Origin: Eretmocerus hayati
Taxonomy: Eukaryota; Arthropoda; Insecta; Hymenoptera; Aphelinidae
Direction: 5' to 3'
Length of the DNA stretch: 64,000 bases
Assembly (NCBI GenBank): GCA_029851415.1
Contig: CM056741.1
Coordinates: 71,414,282-71,478,281 of the forward strand
Part shown: positions 26,020 through 44,500 of the stretch, in pieces
Position numbering within the stretch: position 1 is the first letter of the stretch
Layout of the letters: each line of letters starts with the position of its first letter
Program-made: the position numbers and the translations under genes
The notes under the pieces: generated by a model
Told to the model about the DNA's origin: nothing
Seen by the model: only the letters and a program-made list of their open reading frames with translations
Databases searched by the model: none

Positions 26020-29000
26020 AGGGAGAGAGAGAGACTTGCACATGATTTACAACCTACCGCCGCGATCGTCTGCTCAATGCTCGCGGGCGCAGCATTTCTC
26101 GCGTAATTATCATCGCTGTTATTGGAGCTTGATGCACGCACCTCCGAACGGCTCTTCGACTAATTCCGAGGCACCTCGAAACACGGCTCCATTCTCGCCG
26201 CAGATAAAGTGTGCGATACACCGGTTCGCGGTGCCACATTAAATCTGGCTGATCGGGATGCCACCGATGCCCAGTGCCGCTGCGTTCATGTGAATATGTC
26301 CTATACGACCTAGAAGATTTTGGTCCATGTAAAGAGTTTTGTCGATCCTCTTTTACGTGTCTTACTTGACACTATTATGCTAAACTTATCTTCTTGGAAT
26401 TGACTCAATGAACTTTTCCTTTGCTGAACTTACTTGTTTGGATACAATATAGGTCAGAAATATTGAAGGTAAGGTCTTCCAACATTTTATGCTCTGGATT
26501 ATGGGCACGCGAAAGGGAATCACCGCGTTGAAAACGATGAGATGCGTGAGTGACCTATTAGTAAACGTTTTTTTTCTTTGGTAGTTCTATTACTTGCAAT
26601 AATGTATACACTTTAGTTGAATAACGTCATGATAAAGTTGAATCTCTCGCAAAGATGATAATTAATGTATGAGAAGGGGGAGAGTCTGATTTTCGGTGCG
26701 AGTAAAATGAAAATCTAAAGTTTCATCGTTTAAGATGACGTATGCAGTGGGCACAAAATAGCAGGGTAACTGAACACAAAACATGAGAGATTCTTCGTGT
26801 TTCCACCTGGACACATGGATTTGAGTCTCTCGTTTTGGACTTGAGATTTCACCCACGATGAGAATCTGAGAGGAACCACAGAGTTCCCACGATTTATTGA
26901 AGCAACTTATTGAAACGCCGTGGGTCAGATCGATCTGTTACATATCAGCTAAGCTGTCGAGTGCAAAATCGTCTCGATTTTTCTCGAAGATGATCTACTA
27001 ACTCGGCGAGAGTTGCTAATGTCCGCGTCAAAAGTATATTAGATCGTTGACCGTATCTTGGTCTCACTGTCGTGCAGCTTTCGCGTCGGTTTAGCTCTTT
27101 CGCGAGCCACGTAGCGTATGCAAATTCGTGCCCGATTTGAGCGTGCAAAGTGGTCGATTTGCAACCTGACGAGATCGTTTCGAGCGTAAAAAGTCGAAAC
27201 GGCCCATCACCGCGGATACGCAGAGCGCGCCCCGCACCACCGAGGATCGCGAGCGTGTATACTTAGCGATTTCCACAATTACTCAGCGCCACGATACGGA
27301 TAGATCTGCGGAGATGATTGCGGAAGGCATCCATCAACTGGCTCGCGCCTATCCGGACATGAGTCAGTTCTATACCGGATGAGATCGTTCATCTCGCGCC
27401 GCTGGCCGTCGCTCTCGAATGGTTGCCCATCTTCTCATCTCCCGCAGAGTGTCCGATCTCGCGAGTCATGCAGCATTATATTAGATACTGCTACTTTGCG
27501 CGAACGTCGCTATATATTCTGTTTCACAATTCCAATCGATTCGCCACCGAAACGTCTCAATCAAGCGCTTGGTTTTGTGACGGGACAAAAATTGACCGCG
27601 ACTGGCAGCTTCGATAGCTACTCCACAGAAGCGTGTCAGCGAGACAAAAACCTCATCGGGTCGAGCTCGCTCGCAGTTCCCCGTCAGGAGTTGCCACAAA
27701 TAAGACAGACTTTCTATTACATCTGAGATTTACTATCCAATCGTCAAAACTACTTACGAGCTTGATTTTTCCTTTTTTCACGAATACGCGGAAAACTAAT
27801 TTCATTCTACGGATGAGCCTGGACTCGTTTTCACATTTCTCTTTCATTTGAATGATAATATACAGTAGTATTAAGGGTAAGTTTGATGGAGATTGAGCGC
27901 GAAGCGTCGTTGTGAGACGTGCGCCCAGACATTTACAGAATTGTGGAGGAAAACGTGCAATATGCGCGCTCACAAGAAATACAGACCGGGGAGCGGAGCA
28001 CGTCCTCGTTTCCGACGATAGTGAAAATTTCTCGAGAGCAAGTGGGGCATGTCGCATTCTCAGGGATCGCGCGCAGTAATTGGATTGCTCATGCTGCCAC
28101 GAGTATTAGTTCCTCTTACTTTCCTGCACCGCAGCTCGCGCACGGATAATAATTGCATGAACCGCAAGCAAAGTTGAAATATTGAGGCGAGTCAGAGACG
28201 TAGCCAGCCCCACCGTCGCAATCAAGGGCCATTGCTCTGCAGTTATGCTTGTAATTTGGGTCAAAAAATGTACCCAATGATGATAAAATTAGATTAGTCG
28301 TAAGTTTTGCACTCCCGTGCGAATCGGGTTCCTTACGTTCTGCTCGGACGCGCCGGAGTATTCAAGATCACCCCGACGCGGAGCACTGCAGGCGTTTCGG
28401 TCGAGGCCTCGAGTCGAGACTGCGATCGCTGCGAGTGAGGAAGACCAAATTGTGGGCGAATATGCAAGCTTTCTTTCTTTCTGAGATAAGCCAATCCAAA
28501 TCGGCTCGGACGGTCGAGCGGAGCTCGTGCTGTTAAGTAGTACGACAAAACAGGTTATACTTGCAAAATAGCTCTCAATTCTCTCACAGATGCGAAGAAA
28601 TATCTTAACAAAATTAGGGAATGAGAGTCAGGAGTGGAAGCCGATGAACGTTCGTTTGTTGTCGTTACAGGATAGGGCTGTGCGGATTCGACAATCCGAT
28701 GCGCGACCCCAAAACGGAGGAGGCGAAGCGACACATAAATCAAGGCGTCAAAATAAAAATGGACGAACAGGGTAACATTCTAATAAAGAGACTCTGTAAG
28801 AGCAACGTGTACGTCAAGCCCACAAATCAGGAAGACAACGCAATCGGATCCGAGATCATTCGCAATTCGCAGGGAGCACTGGAGCACGAGAAGCCCGGAA
28901 AGGTATGTAAATCACTTTGCGTTACGAGTTTAGCCATTTATGATTGCAGCTCCTTCAATGAGATCTGCTCTTCCAATAAGAGCGAAACATATCCCACTTC

Positions 29001-32000
29001 AAAATCAATTCATGAACAGAAGAAGAGAACAATAAGAAATCATGACAACATATTTTTGTCAAAAATAAGTCATTTTATGACTTGATGCTACTCTTGAACA
29101 AGTGAAATTCCATCTGTTTCAAACATGATTTCCTAATAAAGCGGTAGTAAATTCACTTCCACTGGAGGGTCTATCCATGATTTAGGAAACAGCAAATTAG
29201 AATTGACGAAGAAGAATCAACATTTTGGATACAACGAAACATATTGAAGACTTTTTATAGAAAAGCTCCACTTTTTGTCCTCGATAAAAACTTAAGCGCC
29301 TCCCTCACAATCACGCAAAATTTAATCGCGTGAAATTCTTTCTTTCCACAGCTCTTCGACATGAACAAATTTCAAACAAATCTGTCAAGGGAAACGCGGA
29401 GAGCGTATCCAGACAGACGAAGGCTGGAGACGCAGTGCCTCAGCGCGATTGTGTTCGTGCGTCTCGAGCAGGACATTCTGCAATGCCCGGTGTGGGTTCT
29501 CATCGTCAACGTCGTTGGGCTGGACATGCTCAAGTCCAAGCTGCCCCCAGGTGAGACAATGCATGAACTCGGCTTGGCGGTATGGCACATGCACCATGGA
29601 AGATCCCGGCACTAAAAACTATGCAGACGAAAATTTTCGTCAAAGAACGTTGGGGGAAAATGGACTCCCGAGGGCCTCGTTGTGATGCACAAAAGCTACG
29701 ATCTCTCAGTATTGATGCTCGGTGACATTTGAATGGCTTGTGGATTTGAAAGTCGGACGGTGAAATTGATTCGGATTGAAAGTCTTTCATTGCTGATTCC
29801 TCGCACGCACTCAATCGTGAGATGCAGTAACAAATCTGCTAACCGCGCGGATAAAGCACTTTCTTGCAAAATTCCTTCAGATCCTCCAATCGTCCACGAT
29901 TATTTCTGCTTTCTCCGTCGGAATCAGTGAAAATCGCTCCCAATCCACTGATTTCCAGTGAATTTCACTGAAAATCAGTGCATATGCACTGCAAATCAGT
30001 GACCGGGAGCGATTTTCACTGATTCCGGCGGAGAGAGTGCGAAACATTATTCACCTATCTTTTCGACCGTAGCTTGACGTGACTTCTTCTGGTCAAAATC
30101 GGTACGAGTTCTACAGTTTTACAGGTGACTGAATAAACGACGATTCGCTAGAAAACGAGGTCTTGTAAAAATGCATTCAAACTCCTCAATTGACAAAGTT
30201 CCATGACTACGAGTCGTGCGAGTTGTAGCCAAGGAAACGAGGAAATGTCCAGAAAGCTCGCGAGTGGTAATCTTACTCGTGTACTTCATGGCTGTATCAG
30301 GCGCTCGGGAATATGCCTACACGACCATGATGAGCAGTGACAGTCAAATATATATATGCTAAGTGGAGATGAACACGAAAAGTCGTGAGAATCCCATGAT
30401 TGGATATAGCGGACTTGTGTAATGACAGCCGAGTGCAACGCCAAAGTTTTACGACGGGAAGATTTGAATAGGCGAGCCCGCGAGCACGCTTACACTCTTC
30501 ACACGGTGCACTCTGTTTACTTGAGTCTAGATATTTTACTGACAGAACTATAATACTCTGAGTGAAAACCATTTTAAATTATGATATTCCTAGCTAATGA
30601 ATAATTTCTAAAACTTCTTTTTTTCAATCATCACAGCACTTTGTGAACTGAACATCTACACATCAATCTGGATTCTCATGTCTCCATTCTGCCTTTTGAG
30701 GCGACACCATCAGGGTTCATGTAAAGCCCAACGCTCCACGTCATGGTCTTGTTGTCTTAAAAATGTCTTCGTCTCATTATAATAATCGTGAAATTATGGA
30801 AGATCCATAAATTACCACAAAAGATTCTCAAAAAGATATGCAGGGTGAATAGCGTTGAGGAGATAAGTAGGGCCGTAACTAACGCAGAAATAAAATATTA
30901 ATGAAATATTCGTCTAAGCTGCATATACATCCAAGTTTGACAATAGTTCATTTGTGACTCCTTAAAGTACAGAACAATGATCCGGAATTTTATCAATGTA
31001 GTTTTGCTATAATACTGCAAGCAGAGGCGTCATTTCACGTCTGGATGGTATGGAGATGTACGGAGATTCCAGACCTGGGCAAAAAAGACCTATGGAATTC
31101 CAGATGTGGGTGAGGACTAGGAATATTTGTAGAGTCCTGGAGGATTTTTATAATTATTTTGAAAGATTTTTTGAGAATGACGCTTTCCTCTGACGTGAGA
31201 GTGCCGCGGTTACAGTATTTTTCGCATGAATGATAACTGACGATTTCTTATCTCACAATGTACTTCCACCTTGGGTGGAGGGATCTAATAACGCAGGTAT
31301 TTCAAAGCAATTAGAGTCTTGTGAGAAAAATTATGATTGGCTGAAATACGTCAATGCAGGAAAAGAATGAATTATTTGTCTCGTCTGTACTGAAGCTGTC
31401 AGAAGAAATCATCACCAATCTTCCCAAGAGTTCAAAACAGATCTCCCAAGAAAGCTGTTGTTTTTAGTGGCTTCCTCATACTTGATACAATTGACTTGAC
31501 ACACATGTTCAAGAGAATCACCAAGAAACCAGGGTATCACGTGGTACTGCTTGCTTGATTTGTTACTTTGAAAATTAATGGAAAGTGTGAATATTTTGAT
31601 GGGTACCCAATACCAACAGGTTTTTATTTCATGTTAATTAGTTGTTCGCGTCCACTTTTGGATCAAAGTAGGAAATTAAAACATTCTAAATTCGTTGTGA
31701 TGAAGTTCAATCAGATCGCCAAAAATTTCCTGAAATCTGACGACCTTTTTTTTTGCTTCTCACTTATAGAGCCCCGGGGGCTCTAGACCTAGGCGTGAGA
31801 GGTTTTGACGCCCCTGACTGCAAGTCCACACTCGCGTACTAATTCCATTCGCAAGGATGGGATCCCGCAGACTCCGACACCTCGCAATTTTTCTTACTGC
31901 TTTCAAAACGCGAGGGTTATGTGATTGAATAAATTCTTGGTCTGTTATTTTTATCCGCGAAGGATATGCATTGGAGAACTTTTGTTCTGAGTATTGCATA

Positions 32001-35000
32001 TAACTTTTGAAAATTGACTCGGTTTGAGGTCGAGCGCAAATCTCAATTTTCCATAATTTTTTCTTCTGAGCTCAGAAAGATATGATTATGACAATAATGC
32101 ACTGAATTTTACATCGCAGATGAGACTTCCAATTGATTATAACGGAAAAATCATCAACGCTGGTTCCCCCTATAAAAACTTAGAGTCCGTTCATCCGCTA
32201 AAAAATCGTGACCTTAAGATCTTTCCCCAAGCGAACCACAGCGAACGTGTTAATGTGAAAATAATCATGTGCTTTGCGGGTATCCATCAACGCGACTGAT
32301 TCCTCTTTTTTTTCAGTGCTGGCGCTACAGAGGCCAGTCGACATAAAAAATCGCCCGAGGATCCCAATCCCGGACGAGGACCCGTACAGCGTGGCCGGCG
32401 CATCGACGTCGTCCGGGCCGAGCGACGCTGCCCGGGAGCAGCTGTACGTCGCTTACAAGCAGCACCGGGCCGAGCAGCGAGAGCGCTCGGGCCGTGAGCC
32501 TCCAACTCGTAACGGTGGTGGGCCCAGTTCCGGGGACACGTTGCTGCAGCCCCGAGATCAGCGTCTCGGACAGCAGCAGCCGTCGCGCCGTGGCGAGAGG
32601 CCGCCCAAACTACCCCCTAGAGAGAATCTTTACGGACACGATATTCCCAAGGTATGGTATAAAGATCGAATTTGTGATCGCCTACTCACATAAAGTATTC
32701 ACGATTGACCATTCCACCCCTGCTCGCTCGGGAGAGCAATTTCGAAAGATGAAGGTTGAAAATTCGAATCGAATCGCACCATTGTTTTACACAAATTCCC
32801 AACCCACACGCGCACACAACCCTCCAACCGTTTCCTCCTATGAATCACACGTCACTACATATTATGCCTTGTATTTTAAGATGCTGAGGCAGATTTACGT
32901 GAAGGTATGTTTCAATCATCTACATGCACTTTTTCACGCGCAACAGATCATTTGCACTGTGTAATCGCTCTCAATCCAGCAATTACAATATGAATTTTTG
33001 AGCATACGATTCAACTTGAATTGAATCATTTCTTTGCGACCTCATACTCAAAATTGCAGTTCTGGTTTTCTCAATCAGTCATTATTCATCGGGCCTTTTT
33101 CTCAAACATCATTTTACGTATTGCAACCAATAGAGTAGCTAATTTTTAATATTGCAGTATCCTACACCACACGGATCCCAATCCATTCGATATTTGTTCG
33201 AAGCCAATATCAGTCTTTTCTGTCAGCTTTTGAGTTTGATCTGTTGCATGCCTATGAAATCGATACAGATCTTCGGAATTTTGAATCTAAAACATTTCAA
33301 TGGGTGACAATTCGCATAGATTGAATCTTTTCGAAATTGGCAGAACTATTCTGACTTCGCTCGCAGCCTTTTTTGTGTCTAGGTGAAGAAAGTACTGAAC
33401 AATGAATCATAGCATCGGAAAATTCATGATGCGAATCGCGTTCAAAATAATCACCCAAATATCTCGCGCGGTTCTCAAAAAATCTTTAATAGACAACCAG
33501 GAAAGACGAATTCTGATTACGTAATTTTTATTTTAGCCGGATTACGATGACATTGAAGACGACTACATATCAAATGCCGTGAGGGCCCCAGTCATGGAAG
33601 AGAAGAAGAATAAAAAAGAAAGCAATAAGAAATATGGTAAGTTGAATCGACTTCTATATCTGAGTTATTGAGGGTCTTTTCAGAATACGACTGTTTTGAA
33701 AGCTTTTTCGCGCATCTAGAACTTCAAGTCGATTAAAACTAATCTCACTTATCACGGAATCCAATTTGAGACCTCGAACAGTTACTGATTCTATATAGTA
33801 GGAACATAAAATTAAGAGGGTACTCTGGAAAAAAATTGGAGAAATTGATCAGTATTGCGGGAGTACCTTGAACTCTCTCGAATCGTGCATTCTCATTACC
33901 ACTAACTTCGCAATTGCAATCTCCACTGTTAAATCAAAATCAATAGCGGCTAATATACATGGATAGGTAAAAAATTAAGCTGCTCGTTAAAGCCTGAACT
34001 ATAATCCCGGCAAACGGTGTAGAAACTGCAATCGCGAACCAAAGGACCCGTCTGTAGACTGCTATACCAAACGATAAGTGGTAAGAGTCGGGTTTGGTCA
34101 GACACGTTTGTCTTGATGCATATTTGATGTAACTATTATCGTCCGGACAGATCACGTATAGGTATACCAAAACTGAAGAATAAGAGCAGGTGTGATTCAA
34201 ATTTCAGATGACCCATACTACTGCGGCCTGCGAGCGCGCGTGCCCAACTTCGTGAAGATGGCAAAGGGCATCGCCGGCGCCCCCGTGAGCAACGGCCACA
34301 GCCAGGCCAAAATCTCAAGCGGAGGCTACGGGGTAGCTCGGCTTCCACATCAACAGCAGTACGGGCCGCCCGGGGATGGCCACCACCCGGGCTATCACTA
34401 CGGCTACGGGCACCAACAGCATCACCACCATCACCACTCGGCGGCGGCTCTCGGGTCTTCGCGACCCCTCGCGTCTGTGGCGACCACCGGCGTTGCGGCA
34501 GCCAACTCCAAGCACCGGCCCTCGATCATGTACCATGCCAGGAGCTTTGAGAGTGGCTTAGGTAAGTTATAAGATAACGGTCGCTACGTTCTGGTCAGTG
34601 TACGGGCACGCTATCAATTGAACGCACAAGGGAATTGAAAGGCTTACGTTTCAGTACGGCCACTCTTGAATCGTAGCTTTCATCGAAGTTTTCTAATTCA
34701 TAAGACTTGGAAGTTTTTTCATGAAGGTTTACTTTGAATTTCCCCGCAATCGAACTGCTTCGTTTCAACTAGCAAATCGCGAGCACGTTGGGTGCTCACT
34801 AAATTACACTCAACATCAAAATGTGTCTACACAAGTTTTTCTGGAGCTTGAACAAAATGAGACCGTTCCAATCTCGATGCCAACTAATTCATGATGTTGA
34901 GACGCAAAATCAAGATGGAGTAAGGCGAGAATATGAATATACATGAAACCTCATATCATAATACGATCATCATCTGATACTCAATAGCGAATGCGTGTTT

Positions 35001-35621
35001 GCGTAGGTAAAACATGGCCACGAAAGATGATAGGGTTGGCAAATTATATTGTGAAGCCCTTGAAGCAATTGGATCAATGTCGTTCATGATAATTATGAAA
35101 TTGGCACTAGTGACGACGCTAACGCTTCTAATTGAGTTGAACTCGCGGTTTTCACTCAAAATTTTAGGCAAAATTTATTCCTATTTATACCCACTTTTTA
35201 CTTCTTCAGAGAAAGGGATCTTCATTTTTCTGAAACATTTACCCCATTTACTCGTGATCCGAAACGCATGATGGTTGTATAATAGTACATTATTGCCCTG
35301 GGCGCGTACGCCCAGTTCGGGCGCTAGGATAGTTTATTTCCCGAGCGAAGCGAGGGAAATAAGTCCTCCGGGCCCGAAATGGGCCTGCGAGCACAGGGCA
35401 ATAATGATTTTTCATCATGAGAACCCTAAAACCGCATTTGAATGTGGCCTTTTTAGGTTAGAATGATGAAAAAGGATTTTATTCGACATTTTATCTCTTT
35501 TGCAGATTCCGATGACCGAATAGATTCTCCATATAATCACATATACGGAAGGTTACCCATCCCAACAAGAGGCGTGATACCACCAGCTCCACGAGCTATG
35601 TTCATCGGCGAGTGGGATTAG
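17814..35621 (+). CDS. exp: Expansion/Rebuff-type atypical MH2-domain protein (chitin deposition), 8 exons
   Basis: Coding exons: 17814-17924, 23673-23830, 28671-28902, 29352-29550, 32317-32651, 33537-33636, 34208-34561, 35506-35621. All introns are GT..AG and phases fit, giving 534 residues. Residues 1-37 (start MVSRRKILSRSRDNL, ending WYNMDKLYK) lead into an MH2-like domain at about 38-234, including IDDEIWAKVIVFERNRRVAK, GFDGFRIGLCGFDNPMRD, VKIKMDEQGNILIKR, AYPDRRRLETQCLSA and CPVWVLIVNVVGLDMLKSKL. A low-complexity Arg/Gln/Pro-rich part follows, then an acidic DYDDIEDDY motif, a conserved-looking DPYYCGLRARVPNFVK near 379-395, a His/Gly/Tyr-rich run and the terminus FIGEWD. In Drosophila, Expansion and Rebuff work with the chitin synthase Krotzkopf verkehrt to let chitin be deposited outside apical membranes. 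I infer that role here. I cannot tell an Expansion from a Rebuff orthologue. The ATG lies 15 bases after the acceptor at 17798, so a non-coding 5' exon lies upstream, unplaced. Introns are long and full of mobile elements. Confidence 0.9.
18341..19787. mobile_element. 1.45-kb foldback transposon with TACGNNCGTA-rich ends
   Basis: The first bases, atccctggtggaaaaaagag, and the last, ctcttttttccaccagggat, are exact inverted copies. The arms of about 640-700 bp are inverted repeats of each other around a loop near 18985-19075. The outer 150 bp of each arm is packed with the self-complementary decamers TACGGCCGTA and TACGATCGTA and their variants. The flanks show gta on both sides, a possible 3-bp target-site duplication but too short to be sure. 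No transposase is present. The right arm carries an extra palindrome (19219-19350) that the left arm lacks. Confidence 0.85.
19219..19350. mobile_element. Palindromic MITE nested in the right arm of the foldback
   Basis: About 130 bp reading gaactgca, cgagatctgctgtctcac, a centre near gtaccataacctatgag, then the inverted arm back to tgcagttcacctt. The left arm of the host foldback at about 18798-18812 continues straight through the matching point, so this is a filled site facing an empty one. The sequence is related to the palindrome at 10231-10401. Confidence 0.82.
21701..22314. repeat. Composite inverted repeat with two internal hairpins
   Basis: Outer arms: about 90 bp at 21701-21800 (acttaagagtgctctctacc and onward) repeated in inverted orientation at 22228-22314. 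Inside lies a separate inverted repeat at 21811-22018, with ends atagtaccgctccctgcgg and complement and a long paired stem. A compact hairpin follows at 22062-22140 (cgaagctcttatacccctaa and complement). This looks like successive insertions into an older inverted repeat. No coding content. Confidence 0.8.
24351..24667. mobile_element. MITE with AAGTGTACCCAACATG terminal repeats (copy 2)
   Basis: aagtgtacccaacatg at 24351 and catgttgggtacactt ending at 24667 are perfect 16-bp terminal inverted repeats. Interior sequence near the right end matches, in reverse complement, the left interior of the element at 10925-11264. It lies in intron 2 of the MH2-like gene. Non-autonomous; no transposase. 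Confidence 0.88.
25987..26034. repeat. GA microsatellite
   Basis: An almost uninterrupted run of ga dinucleotides with a short g-rich break (about 26014-26024), inside intron 2. It produces the artificial Arg-Glu runs seen in overlapping frames. Confidence 0.9.
29551..32316 (+). other. Intron 4 of the MH2-like gene (2.8 kb)
   Basis: Donor ccag/gtgaga, acceptor ttcag/tgctgg. It carries the hairpin at 29911-30034. Near its 3' end, at 32239-32253, is cagcgaacgtgttaa, identical to the right end of the TTAA MITE at 48124-48279, perhaps a remnant of that family. The remainder is AT-rich with no recognised feature. Confidence 0.6.
29911..30034. repeat. 124-bp hairpin with CACTGATTT motifs
   Basis: ttctccgtcggaatcagtga at the left is inverted at 30015-30034 (with one or two mismatches), and aaaatcgctccc pairs with gggagcgatttt. 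The loop contains repeated cactgatttt/aaatcagtg words that can themselves pair. It lies in intron 4 on the transcribed strand, so a long stem could form in the pre-mRNA. It may be a small palindromic MITE. Confidence 0.75.
32652..33536 (+). other. Intron 5 of the MH2-like gene
   Basis: Donor caag/gtatgg and acceptor ttttag/ccggat; 885 bp. I see no repeat or open frame of interest beyond chance. Confidence 0.7.
33637..34207 (+). other. Intron 6 of the MH2-like gene
   Basis: Donor tatg/gtaagt and acceptor tttcag/atgacc; 571 bp of AT-rich sequence with nothing recognised. Confidence 0.7.
34562..35505 (+). other. Intron 7 of the MH2-like gene
   Basis: Donor ttag/gtaagt, acceptor tgcag/attcc. 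Its last 230 bp are taken up by the double-hairpin element at 35276-35473, which ends about 30 bases before the acceptor. The rest is AT-rich and without recognised content. Confidence 0.7.
35276..35473. repeat. Double-hairpin element with GAGCGAAGCGAG loop (copy 1)
   Basis: Hairpin A: outer stem attattgccctg (35289-35300) with cagggcaataat (35393-35404); middle stem gcccagttcgggc with gcccgaaatgggc; inner stem ttatttccc with gggaaataa closing on gagcgaagcgag. Hairpin B: tcatcatgagaaccctaaaa with tttttaggttagaatgatga. The same architecture, with different stem sequence, appears at 51425-51620. Function unknown; it may be a mobile element or a structured RNA. Confidence 0.75.
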
Positions 35622-35759
35622 AAAATATACATAATGTTATCCTCAAACTTCATGAATTTCCTTTTTCCAATTTTTCATCTTTTTCATTCTTTTCTTTCTC
35701 TCTTATCCTTCTTTCATCAACCTTCTCAAATCGCCCCTTTGTTTTCTGTCTTCACTCGT

Positions 35760-35765
35760 AATAAA
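35760..35765 (+). terminator. Polyadenylation signal of the MH2-like gene
   Basis: AATAAA 139 bases after the stop codon, followed by T/GT-rich sequence (tgtccaatgtgtattttgta), the usual context for cleavage. The 3' UTR before it is rich in C and T. Confidence 0.6.
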
Positions 35766-36578
35766 CTCTGTCCAATGTGTATTTTGTACTCATGAAAACT
35801 TGTATATTGTTAATTTGCTACACAAATACTCAACTTATTCTTTGAATAATAGAATATTATAGCCCATTATTTTCCTCACGCACGACCTCTGCGTTAAAAT
35901 TCTTCCCTGAATATCTCGACTGTTTTTTTATAATTCAAATGGAGATTGTATTTATTCGTCCTTTTAGTGAAGAATTTTATACAGAATAGTACGACTAACT
36001 TGACAATGCTCAGCTTATCTATAATTCACTTTTCTATCTATGATAGAATTCTTTGTGTTTAGGTTTAAAAACTTTATCGTATCATCCATTCGATACGAAA
36101 AAATACTGTAAAATATTAGGTGTAAATTGTTAATTGTATTTTTATAATTCATCGAGAAGAAATGAAAGAAGACTAGTGTGCCATGTCAATGGAGAACAGT
36201 GGCAGTCGTTGACTCTTATCACTTCCAAGTGGACTAAGGAAAATATTGTACTCGAATATTGTAGTGAATGAAGTCAGACTAGTTATGTTTCAATTTTGAG
36301 GAATTGAACTACTTTCAGTTGTAGTTGTGATTCTTCTTGGAACATTTGTAAGGTGTGAAAATTAGGAATATCTAAAATTTCAGAAAACGGTATAAAACTT
36401 ATTTGTATTTGAAGTTATTTGAGACAGTTGACAAATCACAGCATTTTATAAATCTATTATGCAAAAGACAGCAGCATAAGAGAATAATACTTATTTGTAA
36501 ACATAAGATAGTGAAATATAAATATGTTCTGTTATTGCAAAATTGATACCTATCGTTATTTTAATCCTAAAATAATCA
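35766..36578. other. Intergenic space between convergent genes
   Basis: AT-rich DNA separating the 3' end of the MH2-like gene from the stop codon of STT3A on the other strand. It probably includes the STT3A 3' UTR; a minus-strand AATAAA (tttatt on plus at 35951-35956) is a possible but distant signal. No other feature seen. Confidence 0.5.
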
Positions 36579-43925
<7,347 letters not shown>

Positions 43926-43931
43926 GGTTAA

Positions 43932-44500
43932 ACTATAATAAAGATTTCTATAAAGTTGTTGTATCAATCATAATGAGTAATTCATGTTTCTATCTATTGT
44001 CTCAAAGCAAAAGATAGGCAGTTTTGATAAAATCAATTTCAAACAAGTAAGAATGAAGAATTCAGGTAGAAGTCGTTTGTTAATGTATGTTTCTACACAA
44101 ATTGGAGCTACTGTTAAATAAAGATAAACAAAGACAAGGTTCGGGAAAAGACAGAGTGGAATAAGGAATAACCTCACGACACCAGACCGGCGACCGGCGA
44201 GAAATTTTGTTCAAAATCCTAGAGATTTCAATGTTCTGTATTGAAATTATTAAAATACCACACAGTACATTACTCATTCGAAAAAATTACTCACTGTAGA
44301 TGAACAGAGAAATCATGAAAAGATGAATTATTATTTCAATTTATGATTAGGTAGATACAGACAGATACTGCAGAGAGTACAAGTGTACAAGTAGAAGTAC
44401 TCTGATGGACCCAAAACACGCGCTGCGCTGGCCAGGCCACCTTTAAGGCCGCCTTATCCACCTTCCACACATGAGCCATGATCTCGGATATGACACACAG
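43932..44500 (-). promoter_or_regulatory. Probable STT3A 5' UTR with intron, and promoter region
   Basis: Just upstream of the STT3A ATG the minus strand reads tattatag/tttaacc, a good acceptor. A donor ctaca/gtgagt lies at 44295/44294, predicting a 362-bp 5' UTR intron (43933-44294) and a non-coding first exon that starts between about 44296 and 44500. No TATA box is evident. Transcript data would be needed to fix the start. Confidence 0.4.

Larger units (their letters stand above)
23831..28670 (+). other. Intron 2 of the MH2-like gene (4.8 kb)
   Basis: Donor ttag/gtaagc, acceptor acag/gatagg. It contains the MITE at 24351-24667, a GA microsatellite at 25987-26034, and CpG-rich non-coding stretches at about 25160-26280 and 26930-28540. 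The first of these stretches holds overlapping open frames on both strands (25606-26106 plus, 25455-25889 minus) with no recognised domain; I do not call them genes. Confidence 0.65.

Noticed and set aside
25606..26106. 166-codon plus-strand frame in intron 2
   Set aside because: It overlaps open frames on the other strand, runs through the GA microsatellite (Arg-Glu run) and lies in stop-poor CpG-rich DNA; no domain seen.
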